Of a DNA stretch of 64,000 nt, positions 35,034 to 47,390 are shown piece by piece. The number at the start of each line of letters is the position of its first letter. The stretch's first letter is position 1. The translations under genes and the position numbers were made by a program. The notes under the pieces were generated by a model, which saw nothing but the letters and a program-made list of their open reading frames with translations, ran no database searches and was not told where the DNA came from. Location: the NCBI GenBank assembly GCA_013400975.1, contig WBMZ01010884.1, positions 1 to 64,000 on the forward strand, written 5' to 3'. Source of the stretch: Atrichornis clamosus. Its lineage: Eukaryota > Chordata > Aves > Passeriformes > Menuridae.

Positions 35034-37756
35034 TTAAAATCAGTAATATTCAGCTCTAATCTTCTTACAGGGAATCTGAAGTAATCATATGTGGATAATA
35101 CTTTAAATATAATGGAGCTATTTTAAGCCCCAGGATCAGGTAATACTACTATTATTTTAATGTGAGATGATAAATAGGAATAGATTTAAAACATCCTTCT
35201 TAATGGAAACAAATCCAGCAGCATATCTTTTATATACTTTTAATCTTTTTCCCTCCAAAGTTGACTGATCTTAACCCAGCTCAAACTCATTAAATTTGTA
35301 TTAACTGTCTATTCCAGGACTGTGGAGTACTGTTTATGGCCAGAATTTTTTACCTGGATTGGTAAAACTGACTTTTTTTCTCAAAATAGAAGAATGAAAC
35401 TGTTGCATACATTCTTATCAGTTACTGCAATAGCAAACTCTGATCATAATGGGGTTTTTTCTACACAGTATTACAAGAAAAGAGGCAAACTTTTAGCAAT
35501 AAGGTTCAGATTTGTCATAAATATGTGACTGGAAGATTAATATAATGTGTTAATAGTTATTAATTTATGTTTGGTTTTTTTTTTTAATATAAAGAGAGAG
35601 CATTTTTGAAACCATGAAAATAATCTGGGTTTATGTGGCTAATAATTCCATGTTTTCTAGAACTTTCAGGTTAGGTTTTTGTACAGATGGTCATTGTAAT
35701 CTCTCCTCCTGAGCATGCTGTGGATTCAAGCTTCTGTTCATACCATTGTAAGCAGGCAGTCAGAGACAGGTTTATAAACACTGAAATGGCAGACTTTTTG
35801 CTCAAGCTGTAATGCACTCAGAAGCACCTGGTTTGTCTGATGCATAGTACAGAAAGTGGCCTTGTTTTTGTGCACATGCACAGTTTAAATAGCATCAAAT
35901 GGGTGCTTAACTAACTGAAAATGTAATTATGTGCTTCAAATTTCCTGCAGTGAAAAAGGATGTCTCCAATTGTCTACCCTAAAAGATGTCCTTACGAGAC
36001 ACAGGGGCACATGCTTGACTCTCAATCACTTTTATTTATAGATGTCTCCTCATTGTTAGCTCTCTTTTGATACAGATTAACTTGTTGTATGTTGCTCCTT
36101 TTTCCCTTTTCCCTTCCATCTTCACAAAACTATTTAGTTTGAGTGTACAGGGCAGAAAGTAGCAGAGGTTTTGATACTAGATACCTGTCTAATATTTGAG
36201 ATGACCAAAGTTTTCTTCTGCTGTGTTCAGTTTGATTCTAAATAAGATCTGATATTCTGAACCAGAAATACCCTTAGAAAAGAACAGTCCCACTGAAAAT
36301 GGAAGCGATTCTGTGATCACTATGTTGACAACTTTAGCAGTTAACTGATGGGAGCATCTAATTTTCCTCATTGCTAGAGAATAAAACTTCATGTGTATTT
36401 CTAAGTATTTATTTTATATGCTAATGTGCTTCCTAATTCATAGCCATGGACTATTTAAGTTCTGTTGACAGTGAACCACTGGTGCAGGAGACCTATAAGA
36501 CACAAATGGCATGCTGATTTCTCTGTGTGCTATATATCACTAATGCTTCTGGCAACTTTGAGTTTGATCTCTTAGTCAGTAGCTGATTTTTCCTGGAGAT
36601 TAATTTTAAAATGGTACCTTACTCCTTTTGGCACTAAATAAATACCTAAAAAGATATTCTCATTACTGCAAAAAGACTATAATTTAATGGCAGATAGAGA
36701 TGAAGAAGTTAAGGCTATGAACAATAGAATAACTGAGTTGGGTGGGGTTGTTATTTAATTAGATTACTTATTCCACACCTCATGCTTATTGAAAGTGACA
36801 ATCAGTTCTATAACGATTTTTTAAAACAGGCTTTTCAGAATTAGGATCACTAAGTTATGCATTTCTGTGAGATTTTACATGAGTGACAACCAATAGATAC
36901 TCTAGTCCTGGGAGCTATGGTGGGAATGAATGTCGCAAAATCTTTCCCCTGCTTTTTTGGAAGCTTTGAATAGCAGATACTTGATATTATTTTACTTACA
37001 TGACACAGGAATTCTCAGGTGTGAAAATAACCCATCAACAGGGAGAAAAGGGTGAGTAAACTACCCTCCCCTAGTCCTAGAGAGGCAGTTTTACTTGAGA
37101 ATTGTACTATAATGCCTTCTTCTTCACCTAAGCCATGAGTCTTTGACTTAGTTCTGTCTAATCACTAGATTCTTCTTATGCTGCATAAAGAATGAATGAG
37201 CACTATTCAAAATTTATACTTGTCTGGAAACAAACAAAAAAACAAACAAAAGTTTATCTCAAATATATTCCTCTTTTTTCAAACACATCTGAGTCAAACA
37301 ATCATCTTCTCTTCCTGTAGACTAGGGAAAAGAGGCAACATTCAGTTGCTAGATGGAAATCCAAAACAGCAAAAAAAAGATTATTTCTCTGGATATCCTC
37401 TGGCAATGTTAAATCTCTCCCATGGTGTTTTGGTGCTGAAAATATCTGGGTGCATTTGCAGGTTGTCTGTGACATTGGAAAATCAATTTGGAAAAGTGCT
37501 CAACATTTCTACAATTGGAACATTAAATCTGAATAAGTGCTGATTCTCTCAAAAACCAGGCAACTGCTCTAAAATGAGAAAACTGTTTTTGTCTTTCCAA
37601 GTGCCATGGCCATTTTGATGTTCATTCCTCTTCCAACAACCCAGAATAATGTCTAGTGCTTTGGTACTGGGCTAGCCAGGATCACTTTCATGTCTAATAA
37701 ACAGGACAAGTCTTTCAAGTGCTTTTATAAATTTATAGAATGTGCTGTTGATGTTT

Positions 37757-37823
37757 CTTTTTTGTTTGTTTGTTGTTGGGGTTTTTGGGGGGTGTTGGGG
37801 TTTTTTTGGTGGTTGTGGGATTT
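37757..37823. repeat. G/T-rich tract with G-quadruplex potential
   Basis: T-rich with G runs GGGG (37778-37781), GGGGGG (37787-37792), GGGG (37797-37800) and GGG (37817-37819). The first three loops are short and the last is about 16 nt, so folding would be of the relaxed type. Confidence 0.75.
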
Positions 37824-37829
37824 TGTCCC

Positions 37830-40800
37830 ATTTAAAAATTGTCTTTAAAGGAAAAAGAAAATGTATCCTTTAGTTCTGTTCCACTTGCCAACCTTAATGC
37901 ATTATGTTAGCTTTTTAGCTCTATGTTAGATGCTTTTGCCAGTAAATATACATACACAAAAAAATTCCAACAGTACTGCTTGACTATGCTGTGCTCAGCA
38001 TGTCTCTTCTAGAATTGACCTTGCACAAAACCAATATCTCTGATGAACCTTTGTGTAAAAGCGTCAATGCAGATAAAGCATGGAAATAATAAGCAAAAAG
38101 CTATCCATAATACAGATTATAAAAAAAATAATAATCTGCATTTTATCTATTATGTCTGTCTCTGTGTAATCTACTCACAGTTAAATAAGTGGAGGATTCT
38201 AACATTCTGTTTTGTTTATTTCTATGTCTTTACTTGGAATAAATTATTGCTTGGATTTTCCATGCTCCTAAATAGCATTGATATAATTTAATGTAAATAT
38301 GCAACAGACTAACATAAAGGAAATGATTTTATATTAAGCTTAGAGTATAAAAAGCCTGTCTCAGAAATATCGTGTTGATCAATTCAACTTGCTGCATGTA
38401 AGAAACCAAACACAGACACATCTTTTTTCTTGGCTGCTATTTAGTAGGCAAATGTTAAAGTTAGTGCATTTCATACAGGTTTCCCAGCAAATACATTTTA
38501 TCTCAGTGCTAAATTTTAGAAGTGTACTTTGGGTAAACACATCACTTTTAGTGATAGCACCATTTTATGGCTCAGTTTGGATGCAACAGAACATTCCTTT
38601 CATAAAGGAACCATGATTTACAACATTTTCTTGCATTTATTTTAATGACTGTTTTAAAAATGCTGCAACATGTTCAGTATTCATGAATATTTTGCATGAA
38701 TTTATGTAGAATAGCACTAGTAGAGGAGAAATAAATATGTTTTATTTATTTGTGCTTTACACATCACACTGCAAAATCATTGAAGGCAAGATAGTTCTGT
38801 GATTTGCTAAGGAGAGCAGCTTAGACATCTATAACTTTACTTATCTGGTATTGCTGATACATTCGTATAACAATAAGGTTCATTATATATTTACAGCCAG
38901 AATCCTCTGATTGCAGATCAGAATTTGATGTTTTCTACTTAAACAATCTGTTATTCAAACTGATTTTCTTGGTGTTAAAATGTTGCAACACTTCTATTGT
39001 TATCTAAATTCTTAGTGGCAATGCTACACAACACTCTTACAGAACTAAATGCAGTTGAGGTATTTAGAAAGACTTTAGATTTGTAATATTCCAGAGAAAG
39101 GGTGTGTGTTGGTTTTGTTTATTTGTTGCTTTTTTTTTGGGGGGGGGGACCTTTTTGTGGGTTGTTTTATTTTTTAAACCTTCAGGACATAAGCAGAAAG
39201 AGATTTCAAATATTACAATTTAGTCTGTGTATCCCATGGACAAAACAATCTTAATCATTATCTCAGCTTTTGTCTCAAGGATAGACAGATTGTCTTGCCA
39301 GCCCTTGAAGTTCTAAGGCAATCAGAACATTTTGTTGTCCAATCTTCTGGCCAGGAAGCAACTCTCAACATTACTGTTTCCAAGCATTTATAGCCATATA
39401 ATTCCTTCTTTGCTTTCAGGATCAGTGAAAGAAAACTTTGGGTTACTTTATAATTTTACTTGACTTTTTATTTCTTCCTGAATAAAATTCTGTCCTTGTG
39501 ACTTTTTGTTCCTTTGTTGTGCTGTACATTAGAGATTGCCTCTCCATTTACAGTACTTAATACCTTGAGCCTCTTCAATTCACTGATGTGTGTACACTCT
39601 TGACTGCTTCACTCCTCCATGGGCAGGTGTCTCCTCTCGTCTTAAGTTCCCCTGGGATTTCAGTGCAATGGATAAGAACCAGTGTATGACAGAAGCAGGA
39701 GTTCTGCTGAGGAACCCGTTTCTGTGGTCCTAAAATAAAGTTCTCAGCCAACAGTGTGCACAAACATTCCAACCCAGCTTTATTTATGGGTAGTTGTATT
39801 TGTTAGTATGACCTTAGCACAATTCAAGAGGTATTTCTGCCTCTTCTAGCCAATCCTTGATTCCCATTGCTGCCCCGAAGGGATGAGGCAACCTGCAGCA
39901 GGAGATTTTTTACTGTGAAGAAGGTAAAGAAGTTTCCCAGAGGCAAGGGGTATTCTCCAAAAGTTCTTCTTTGTTTTTTCTTTCAATGCAAGAATTGGAT
40001 TAGCAATGTCTTAATTGATAAATTCCATTGTTTGAAATTCCCTCCAAACATTTAAACTGTCTTTTACCTGTGACAGCTGTATGTCAATACATTTTGCTAT
40101 TTGTCTGAGAACTGCTTAGCAGTCTTATTCACCAATTTTATTTTATAATACATCTTTTGATAATTGATTTTAATTTAAATTTAATGCATTGCTAGATGTT
40201 ATAAACACACTATGGGCTGCAGGAACACACAGCTGAACATAAACACATCAGTGAAGGGAAATGTCAAAGATTACAAGCAATGCACTTATCATGTGGACTT
40301 TTCAACAGCTGATACTCTATTATTTGAAACTTCAATCAATCAAATACCAGACCTGGGACAAAATGCCAAAATTTTCTATGTCTGTCTCTTCTAGATAAAG
40401 ACTGGAAAAAGCAGTTCCTAGTACAAAACACATGCAATACATTGTCTATAGAGTGAAAAAGCAAAGGTGAAAGCAGGGGAAATAGTTCTTTTCATCTGAA
40501 ATAAAAGATTGTCCTGAGTGATGTGAGGAGTCTGCTGCAGAGCCAAGAGGTCAAAAAATCATAGAAAGACACTCCATGTACCATTACCAGTTACTGTGAC
40601 TGACCAGATTTGTTCTCATTCCTTTCTTCCTCGTAATTGGTCTGAAGTTTTGTGTTGTTGTTTATGACTTCTTCTTTTTCTGAAAATGTTTCTGTTGAAA
40701 AGGCCCTTGACCACTTACCCATAAAGGAACTGTCTCTCTCCTTCCACATATCCTTACATGAACCACTGCAATTGTTAGGGCTATAACACAGGCCAGATAC

Positions 40801-40850
40801 AGACAGCAGGATTCCTTCAAGTTAAATATATAATTCTTTAAGTCACTTAT
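37830..40850. other. AT-rich unique non-coding DNA
   Basis: Apart from the T9G10 tract near 39104-39175 nothing is recognised. Open frames up to 89 codons lack domains. Confidence 0.5.
39104..39175. repeat. G/T-rich tract with T9-G10 run
   Basis: Nine T (39130-39138) directly followed by ten G (39139-39148), in a longer G/T-rich context. Confidence 0.85.
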
Positions 40851-40857
40851 AATAATT

Positions 40858-40920
40858 AGAGGTTGGACCAGATGACCTGTTGTGGTTCCTTCCAACCTTA
40901 CCAATTCTGTGATTTTGTGA
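40858..40920 (+). mobile_element. CR1 LINE 3' end
   Basis: GAGGTTGGACCAGATGACCT, TGTGGTTCCTTCCAACCTTA and the tail CCAATTCTGTGATTTTGTGA give a clean, low-divergence CR1 end of about 63 bp, heavily 5'-truncated. Confidence 0.92.
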
Positions 40921-40924
40921 ATTT

Positions 40925-43900
40925 TAAGCATACTAATTAACTCTGTAATTTTTTTCCAATGTGCTGAAATTCTTCCTTAAAACATTTAAGTCCCAGGCTT
41001 TCAGCTCAGTGAAGTAGAAATTTTTTAAGTCTATGATCATAGGGAGATTTCAAAGTCAAGCAAGCAGCAAAATTTGAAATTGAATTCTTTATTTACACTT
41101 GCATTTTTTAATTAGAATTGTATTTAGTCAAACTGAAGAATAAATATTGGAGAGAATAAATTGAATCCACTGCCTTATCTTCACTCACAGTTTAAATGTT
41201 CCATATAAACTTTCATTATTTAGCCGTGGTTTTCAGGGCTCCAAGTGATTTTCAGTGTGAATTACTGGTGTTCAAAGTAATGCTATTGGCTAACAATATT
41301 CTGTTGCTAAAGCATAAGCTTCCAGTGTTGTGTACATTGGCTTACTACAACAGCACTATGCTTGATAGAGAAGAATTCATAATCATATCAGAGATAATAG
41401 AAGTATGTCACGGTATTGCTGTTCTTGCTAATAAATAGGCACTCACACAGCCTCTACAATTAGCAAACAATGCAGTGCTAATAATAGACCTAGTATTGTT
41501 CTCATCTTTAAAAGTATTTACTCAATTTTTATAAGTTCATTGAGTTCTGTTTGCTTCTGCAAATGGTTGTGCCATTTAAAATTATTCCTGTGTCATAGCT
41601 CCCGGTTTCCCTATATCAACTGGACGTTAACATGGCCCACTTTAGACACTTTGAAACAAATTATTAACCCTACTAACTACTCAGCTGCTTTCTCTAATAT
41701 GGCCATCTTTGCATGGAACATCATAAATAGTGACTGCATGGTGCTTCTTGTGTGCCCTCTCTGCAGCTGATTCCTGCTTGCAACTGATTCTGAAGTGATT
41801 TTTGACAATTGTCCAAGACATTTACTAACTCCACCAGCTGTGATTTTATCTTTGCTTCTAGCTAGGTTTCCAGCACTTCTGGAATATAGTATAGATAAGA
41901 ACATGTTCAAGTTGATAGAGTTCTGACTTGGAAAACAATGTAATTTCTTATTAAATTAATATGCAAAATTAAAATATTTTCAGAACATTAAAGTGGTGGT
42001 TCTGGTCCTTTGAAAATTGAAAAAATTCAATTTTGCTACTTGAAAAAAAGTCATCTAAGAGTTTAATTATGCTATGAAGTTAAGTTGAAGATCCAAATAG
42101 TGGAGAAAGCTGCTACCATATTTCTATGAATAAAAAAATTTGAAGTTTGTGTATGACTAATATTGCAGACATTAGAGAAAGGCAGAATTGAATTCAGTTT
42201 TGAAACTAATGAGGTAACAGTAAAAAAACCCAGTTTCTGTGTGGTTCTGAGGAAATTTTAGCTCGTTTGAAACTTCAGAAGAAACGCAATCAGATGAATG
42301 GGTAAAATACTGTAAATCCTTTCTCTAGAGAACGTAGTGGGCCATAAAAAGAAAGGACTGCAGTTTGGAAAGAAGACTAGGAAATATAAAGCAGGGCTGA
42401 AGGTTCTCCAAGGGAGATATATAAGAGAAGATCTCTGAGAGATGTAATTTATTTGTGGATTTTTTTTTGACAACGCCTTTAGAAAAGATTTCCTATTACA
42501 TTTGTCAAATGTAAACAGTTCCACTACCTTCAGTGCTTGATAGGTGAATTTAAAAGCCCACTAGAAATTAAATAATCATGCATACATGCACATGTATGCG
42601 CTAGATGTGCAGCCTGGTGCTTCATATTCCCTCAGCAGTGAATAAAAGAGACTCTCTTCATTTTAATTTAAGCTCTGAGTTAATTCTGAGGAGTCCTGGA
42701 ATAAAACTTTGTGTAGCAGTCTTTTACAGATAAAGAGCTACATGGAATTGAAAGTTTATGTAAGTGCAGAACGGTAAGAAGTCAGGATCAATTATCCATC
42801 TGGACTGAATTACCTTGGAAGATGGTTGTGCAGAAAAAGGAAATCAGTATTTTAATTATTGCAGTTCTTTGGACTTTTCCATTTAAGATTAAGGATCACA
42901 CTGCTTCAGAATTTGGCCCTGGGCAAATAAGGTATTTGACATGTCCATAATCATTCTCATCAGGACATACAGTAGACTTAGAAGAGCTAAATACTCTTCT
43001 GATCATTCCTTATGTGTCTGCTTTATTCCGTTTTTCTTCCAGGTATATTTCTATAGTCCTGCTCATGTGTACCCAACATTCTAGCTTTTAGTGTTAACTT
43101 CCAGGTGGATCTGAGAGGGGTCCATCCAGGTTCTGTCCCGTCGTGCCCCTGACACCACGAGCCTTTGCCATTGGCAACACCATTCTTCACACTTGCCTTC
43201 TTTTGCTCAAGCTGAAGCTCTGGACTAGAAATGGATGAAAATGAATTCAGACACCTCCTGGAAAGGAAAGTTGATGTTTTGATTTCTGAGACATCTTTGA
43301 GAGAGACTATGATGATATTGTGACATTAAGAGGGAAAAAGAGTATTACAAAGATAAATGTCCTTATAAATCTTTGATAGATCCTAATACCAAAATATTAC
43401 TAGCAATATTTCACTGTTTTCCAGCTATAGATTAGAGAGGAGAGATATCCTATTTTATTCATCTAATATCTGAAAGTGTGGTCCAACACTCATTTGGGTT
43501 CTTTACAAAATTGACAAAAGAAGAGAAAATCACCTTCAGAAAGGAGTTTATTCTGTTTATTTAAATAACTGTGTTTGACAACCCTGCAGGGTGACTCATC
43601 TGTCTTCACTGCTGTCTTCTTTAACACTGGACAGACAAGTTAAGGACGATTAAATTAAGTCACTTGAAGTCCTATCCATGATCTAAAAGATGTCTAAACA
43701 GATAATAAGACAAAGACCTAGTAAAAAGGCCAAAACATGTAATACAAATAACTGTATATGTGTATGAGAGAATGTCCCAGTACAACAATACTGAGTCACA
43801 TAGAGAAAATTGCAAGTCTAGAAAGAGGCAAAAAGATCTGCCAAACACATAAGAAAACCAACACTCTTGTATACACTAAATGATATTAATAACAAACAGA

Positions 43901-45690
43901 TATATAAAATAGAGGAGAAATAGCATATAGTTATTAAGTTGAAATATGCCCCATTTGGAATATTATATTGACAAATCACTTTGTAAATGTAGGCAATTAA
44001 GAGGAGGAAGTTCAGTTTTATCCAGTAAGGATAAAGAGTTTTACATCCTAAATCTTCAAGGTATCTTCATTAGATAAAACTTTTTGCCCATATTATAGAA
44101 TTGTGGTTATGAATGCTAAAGAGACTTTATGCCTGTCTATGAAGGTATACATAATGCCTTGAGGACAGATAACTACTGTTCACCATATTATGGCAGCTTT
44201 TATCCTTTTAAAATTGTTTAAAGTTTTTAATGAATAACATAAACTGTTTATTCAGTGCATGACTATTTGGAATTTCTCTCAACTCATGCACACACATGTG
44301 TTTATGTGTCTGTGTGTCTGTAAAACCACATACAGACTCACTAGAATTTCTTCAAGTGCCTATATTTACCAGCTTGTTGATTAAATTATTGGGCAGACGT
44401 TAAAAAATCCTGTAAGTCTAAAATCCTTGTTAAAGCCAGAAGAAAGCAAAACAGAAAAATTCTTCCTTCCCTCATGAAAATACCCCTATAAGTATTTAGA
44501 GTCATTGCAGCAGACATCTAGGGCAAAGAGTGATAGCTTTAGAATAAGAAAATTTTGACCAACCTATTTCACTGTGGCTGTTTGCATCTTGGGCCAAGTG
44601 ATACTGTTGCAGAAAATGATCTCTTTTTTTTTCTGATAGTTGATTTAAAAAATCCAGAGCATGTGGTAAGAAGGATTGTCAAAAATCATACAATTTTCAG
44701 CCAAGAAAACAAGGGAGTATCCTTGCACATCCCATCCCAAGGTATTGATGGGTGTTAGCAGAGTTTGGCATTAGCCCAAAGGTGATCACAGGTGCTCTGT
44801 TCCTCTGGAAAGCCAAGTCAAAGTAATTTCATTTCACAGCCCTGTGGCACTTAGCAACTGTGTCTCATGGGATGTGTTTTGTTGCAAATCCTGTATGTGA
44901 GATGAGAGTAAGACAGTAGAAAATTCCTCTACAAACACTTTCCACAAAACCTTTGCCCCCTGGAGAAAGAAAGCACAGAAAATACCTGATCTGCCCACTC
45001 CTTCTGAATACAGCACAGACTAGAGGAACACAAGCATGTGTTGAAGTGTGGGAGGTGCTTAGGAAGTCACGAGTCCTGTTGTCCAGTGACATAAATGAAA
45101 CCTGGCTGTTTTTGATTAAGTTTTGCTCAGAAAGAAGCAGGAAGAATACTCTATGATACACAATACTTAGCTGTAGGTTTCTCAACTCTGAATAATTCAG
45201 ACAAGCATCTAGTATATATCCAAAATTTTAATACTAAACAAACATTAAGTAAATTCTGATGCTGAAGACAATGTTAAATATCCTCATTTATTTCCACTTT
45301 ATCCAAAGTGAAATATGCGCTTCTTTAGTAATTTTTTCTATTGGGGGCTCTGTATAATTGAGGTAATAATGGTTTTTGCTATGGTGAGTGGTTCTGGGAT
45401 CTTTTTTCGTGGAGAGTTACGTAGCCTGTATAAGAATGACACAACAAATTTTTTAAAAAGGACATAGGATCAGACTATTATTGCAGTTCCAAATTCTGTT
45501 TAGAAGGTCACACAGAAGTTTCTTGTGGCTCTGAGGTGTGTGTGTAATGACTACAGAAGACCAGCCCAGCAGTCTCCTACACGAGTGTTACTTCTCACGT
45601 GGCCATTCCACCAGTGCAGCTGCAGCTGCTTTCCAAAATAGGTTAGTTAAAGTAAGCACTTTGTGATGTAATTTCCTCTTCTTTTTTCTT
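40925..45690. other. AT-rich unique non-coding DNA
   Basis: Contains a 20-bp inverted repeat at 42580-42599 and an imperfect TG/CA-rich patch at 44290-44332. A GC-richer patch at 43105-43185 could not be assigned. No gene or repeat family recognised. Confidence 0.45.
42580..42599. repeat. Inverted repeat, 9-bp arms
   Basis: GCATACATG and CATGTATGC flank a 2-base centre CA. Confidence 0.9.
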
Positions 45691-45697
45691 TTTCCAG

Positions 45698-45839
45698 GAT
45701 GTCAGATTGCCAAATTACAATATTAGCAGATACTGAAGAACAAGCAATGTTTATTACAAGAAGCAATACTACCAGCAGACAGTTCAATTCCCATACTCAT
45801 TTTTTCACTGAAGAAAGAAATGTCCCACTGCTGCATTGA
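45698..45839 (+). other. Terminal-exon-like segment with small ORF (unconfirmed)
   Basis: A very strong acceptor, about 25 nearly pure pyrimidines ending TTTTTCCAG at 45697, is followed one base later by ATG (45699). That frame runs 46 codons to TGA at 45837-45839 (starts MSDCQITILADTEEQAMFIT). No family recognised. A non-coding RNA exon or chance are equally possible. Confidence 0.2.
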
Positions 45840-46026
45840 TTTTCTAGAAATCAGAGCTATCATGTCTTCTTTTAGTACAGAGGCTTGACAAAAACCAGAA
45901 GAATTAATTCTTTTTGAAAGTTGTAAACATAAAGTAAAACCAAATCTATTCTGTGAAACTTATTGCTTTGCACCATAAAATCAATGAGATATTTACTTTT
46001 TTTGGCAGAAGACTTAAAAAATTATT

Positions 46027-46067
46027 TCATAGAATCATAGAACATGCTGAGTTGGAAGGGACCCACA
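46027..46067 (-). mobile_element. CR1 LINE 3' end, minus strand
   Basis: TCATAGAATCATAGAACATG followed by CTGAGTTGGAAGGGACCCAC is the reverse complement of a CR1 3' end. Only about 41 bp remain. Confidence 0.88.
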
Positions 46068-46866
46068 CTTTCTTAAGTAGGGTAAACCAGAAAGGTTTGT
46101 ACTATGTACGTATATTTCCCTTCATGTGTAAAGATGATCAAACGGTTTTTGAAAATGTTGCTTTTAAAAAATGCTGACTTGCAGTAAGCAAATCAATATC
46201 TTTTCCTTGGGAAAGTGAATTGCTAGCTTGGACAAAAAATAACAGCTCAGCTTTTCACTTTGCATCTTCAATATTTGTGGAAATTTACTTCAAAATGAGC
46301 AGCAACCCTTTGTGCCTCCACTGAGATACACTCTACACTTGTTGCCTGCTAAACAGCTACATTGTTAGAAATACAGCCTAGAATTCTTCTGTCGTCCTCC
46401 ACCTGGAGAAAATGTTAGGAAGCCCTTAATCAACATTCATAAGTGAAGGTGAGACTTTTAAATAGGGCTTTTTTCCTTGTCAGATATATTGTTTATCAAG
46501 TAAGAAATAGCATGTACCATCAGAATGAGCCACAGCGCTGCATGGGATGAATGGTATAAAGGTCATCAATTTTAAGCCTGTCGTATGAAACTTTCATATA
46601 AATACTCATTATATTTCAGAAGTCCATTTAAAAGAAAAAATTAATCAAAGCCCTAATACTAAGAACTTTTCTTTCCTTTCAGAAATTTATAGAGTAGTTC
46701 ATGAGTCAAGATCCTGTCCATTGCAATATCTTTGTAGAACCGGGCACACATCACCTGTTTTCTTAGATTGTGTATTACTGAAGTCGATGAATGGCACTGG
46801 ATGGGTACTGTAGGCCCTGGGTGAGCTCTCCAAGAAGTCTGTAGAATGTTCTTCATTTAAAAGGGG

Positions 46867-47390
46867 TGTATTGGATCTGGTTGGGACGTAGGTAATTTTC
46901 TTCATAGCAGCCTGTATGCTGCTGTGTTTTGGATCTGTGACCAAAACAATTTTGGTAATGTACCAATGTTTTAGTTACTGCTGAACAGCACTTGGATATC
47001 ATGAAGGATTTCTCTGTTTCTCATTCTGGTCCCACCAGTCAGAAGGCTGGGTGTGAGCAAGAGCCTGGGAAGTGGCACAACTGGGACAGCTGACCCAAGC
47101 TGACCACAGAAATATTCCATATGTAAGGTCTTGATCAGCAGCAGAACTGGAGTGGGAGATTTGTAAAATAACCATTGCCTGGGGACTTATTGGGCATCGG
47201 CCTGCTGGTGATGAGTGATAACTTTTACATCCTTTGAAGATTTTGCAGGTTTTTCCCTTTTATTTATTGAACAGTCCCCTGACTCACAAGTTCTCTCACA
47301 TTTGCCTTTCCAGTCTTCTCACCGTGCTGGGAGACAGTGAGTGAGTGAATGAGTGGCTGAGTGGCGACTTATTTCCCACTCTAGCTCTCA
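46867..47390 (+). mobile_element. Old solo LTR of a bird endogenous retrovirus
   Basis: The whole order of a common bird LTR of about 520-530 bp is visible: start TGTATTGGATCTGGTTGGGA, then TAATTTTCTTC and GCTGTGTTTTGGAT, TGTTTTAGTTACTGCTGA, CAGCTGACCCAAGCTGACCA, ATATTCCATATG, TATTGGGCATCGGCCTGCTG, a TTTATTTATTGAACAG region equivalent to the polyadenylation signal, ACTCACAAGTTCTCTCACAT and GTGAGTGAATGAGTGGCTGA. The TATA-box position (about 47135-47148) is mutated away. No gag, pol or env lies on either side, so it is a solo LTR; the 3' end is eroded and no target-site duplication is visible. Divergence from what I recall is large, so the copy is old. I believe the family is ERVL-like, but that label is from memory. 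The 83-codon minus-strand frame inside is chance. Confidence 0.8.

Larger units (their letters stand above)
30925..37750. other. AT-rich unique non-coding DNA
   Basis: No gene or recognised repeat family. Small items: three tandem ATTATCTC-type units at 33047-33074, a short CT-rich run at 34664-34684, and a terminal-exon-like open segment at 34863-35033. Somewhat GC-richer DNA at 33640-33740 could not be assigned. Confidence 0.45.
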
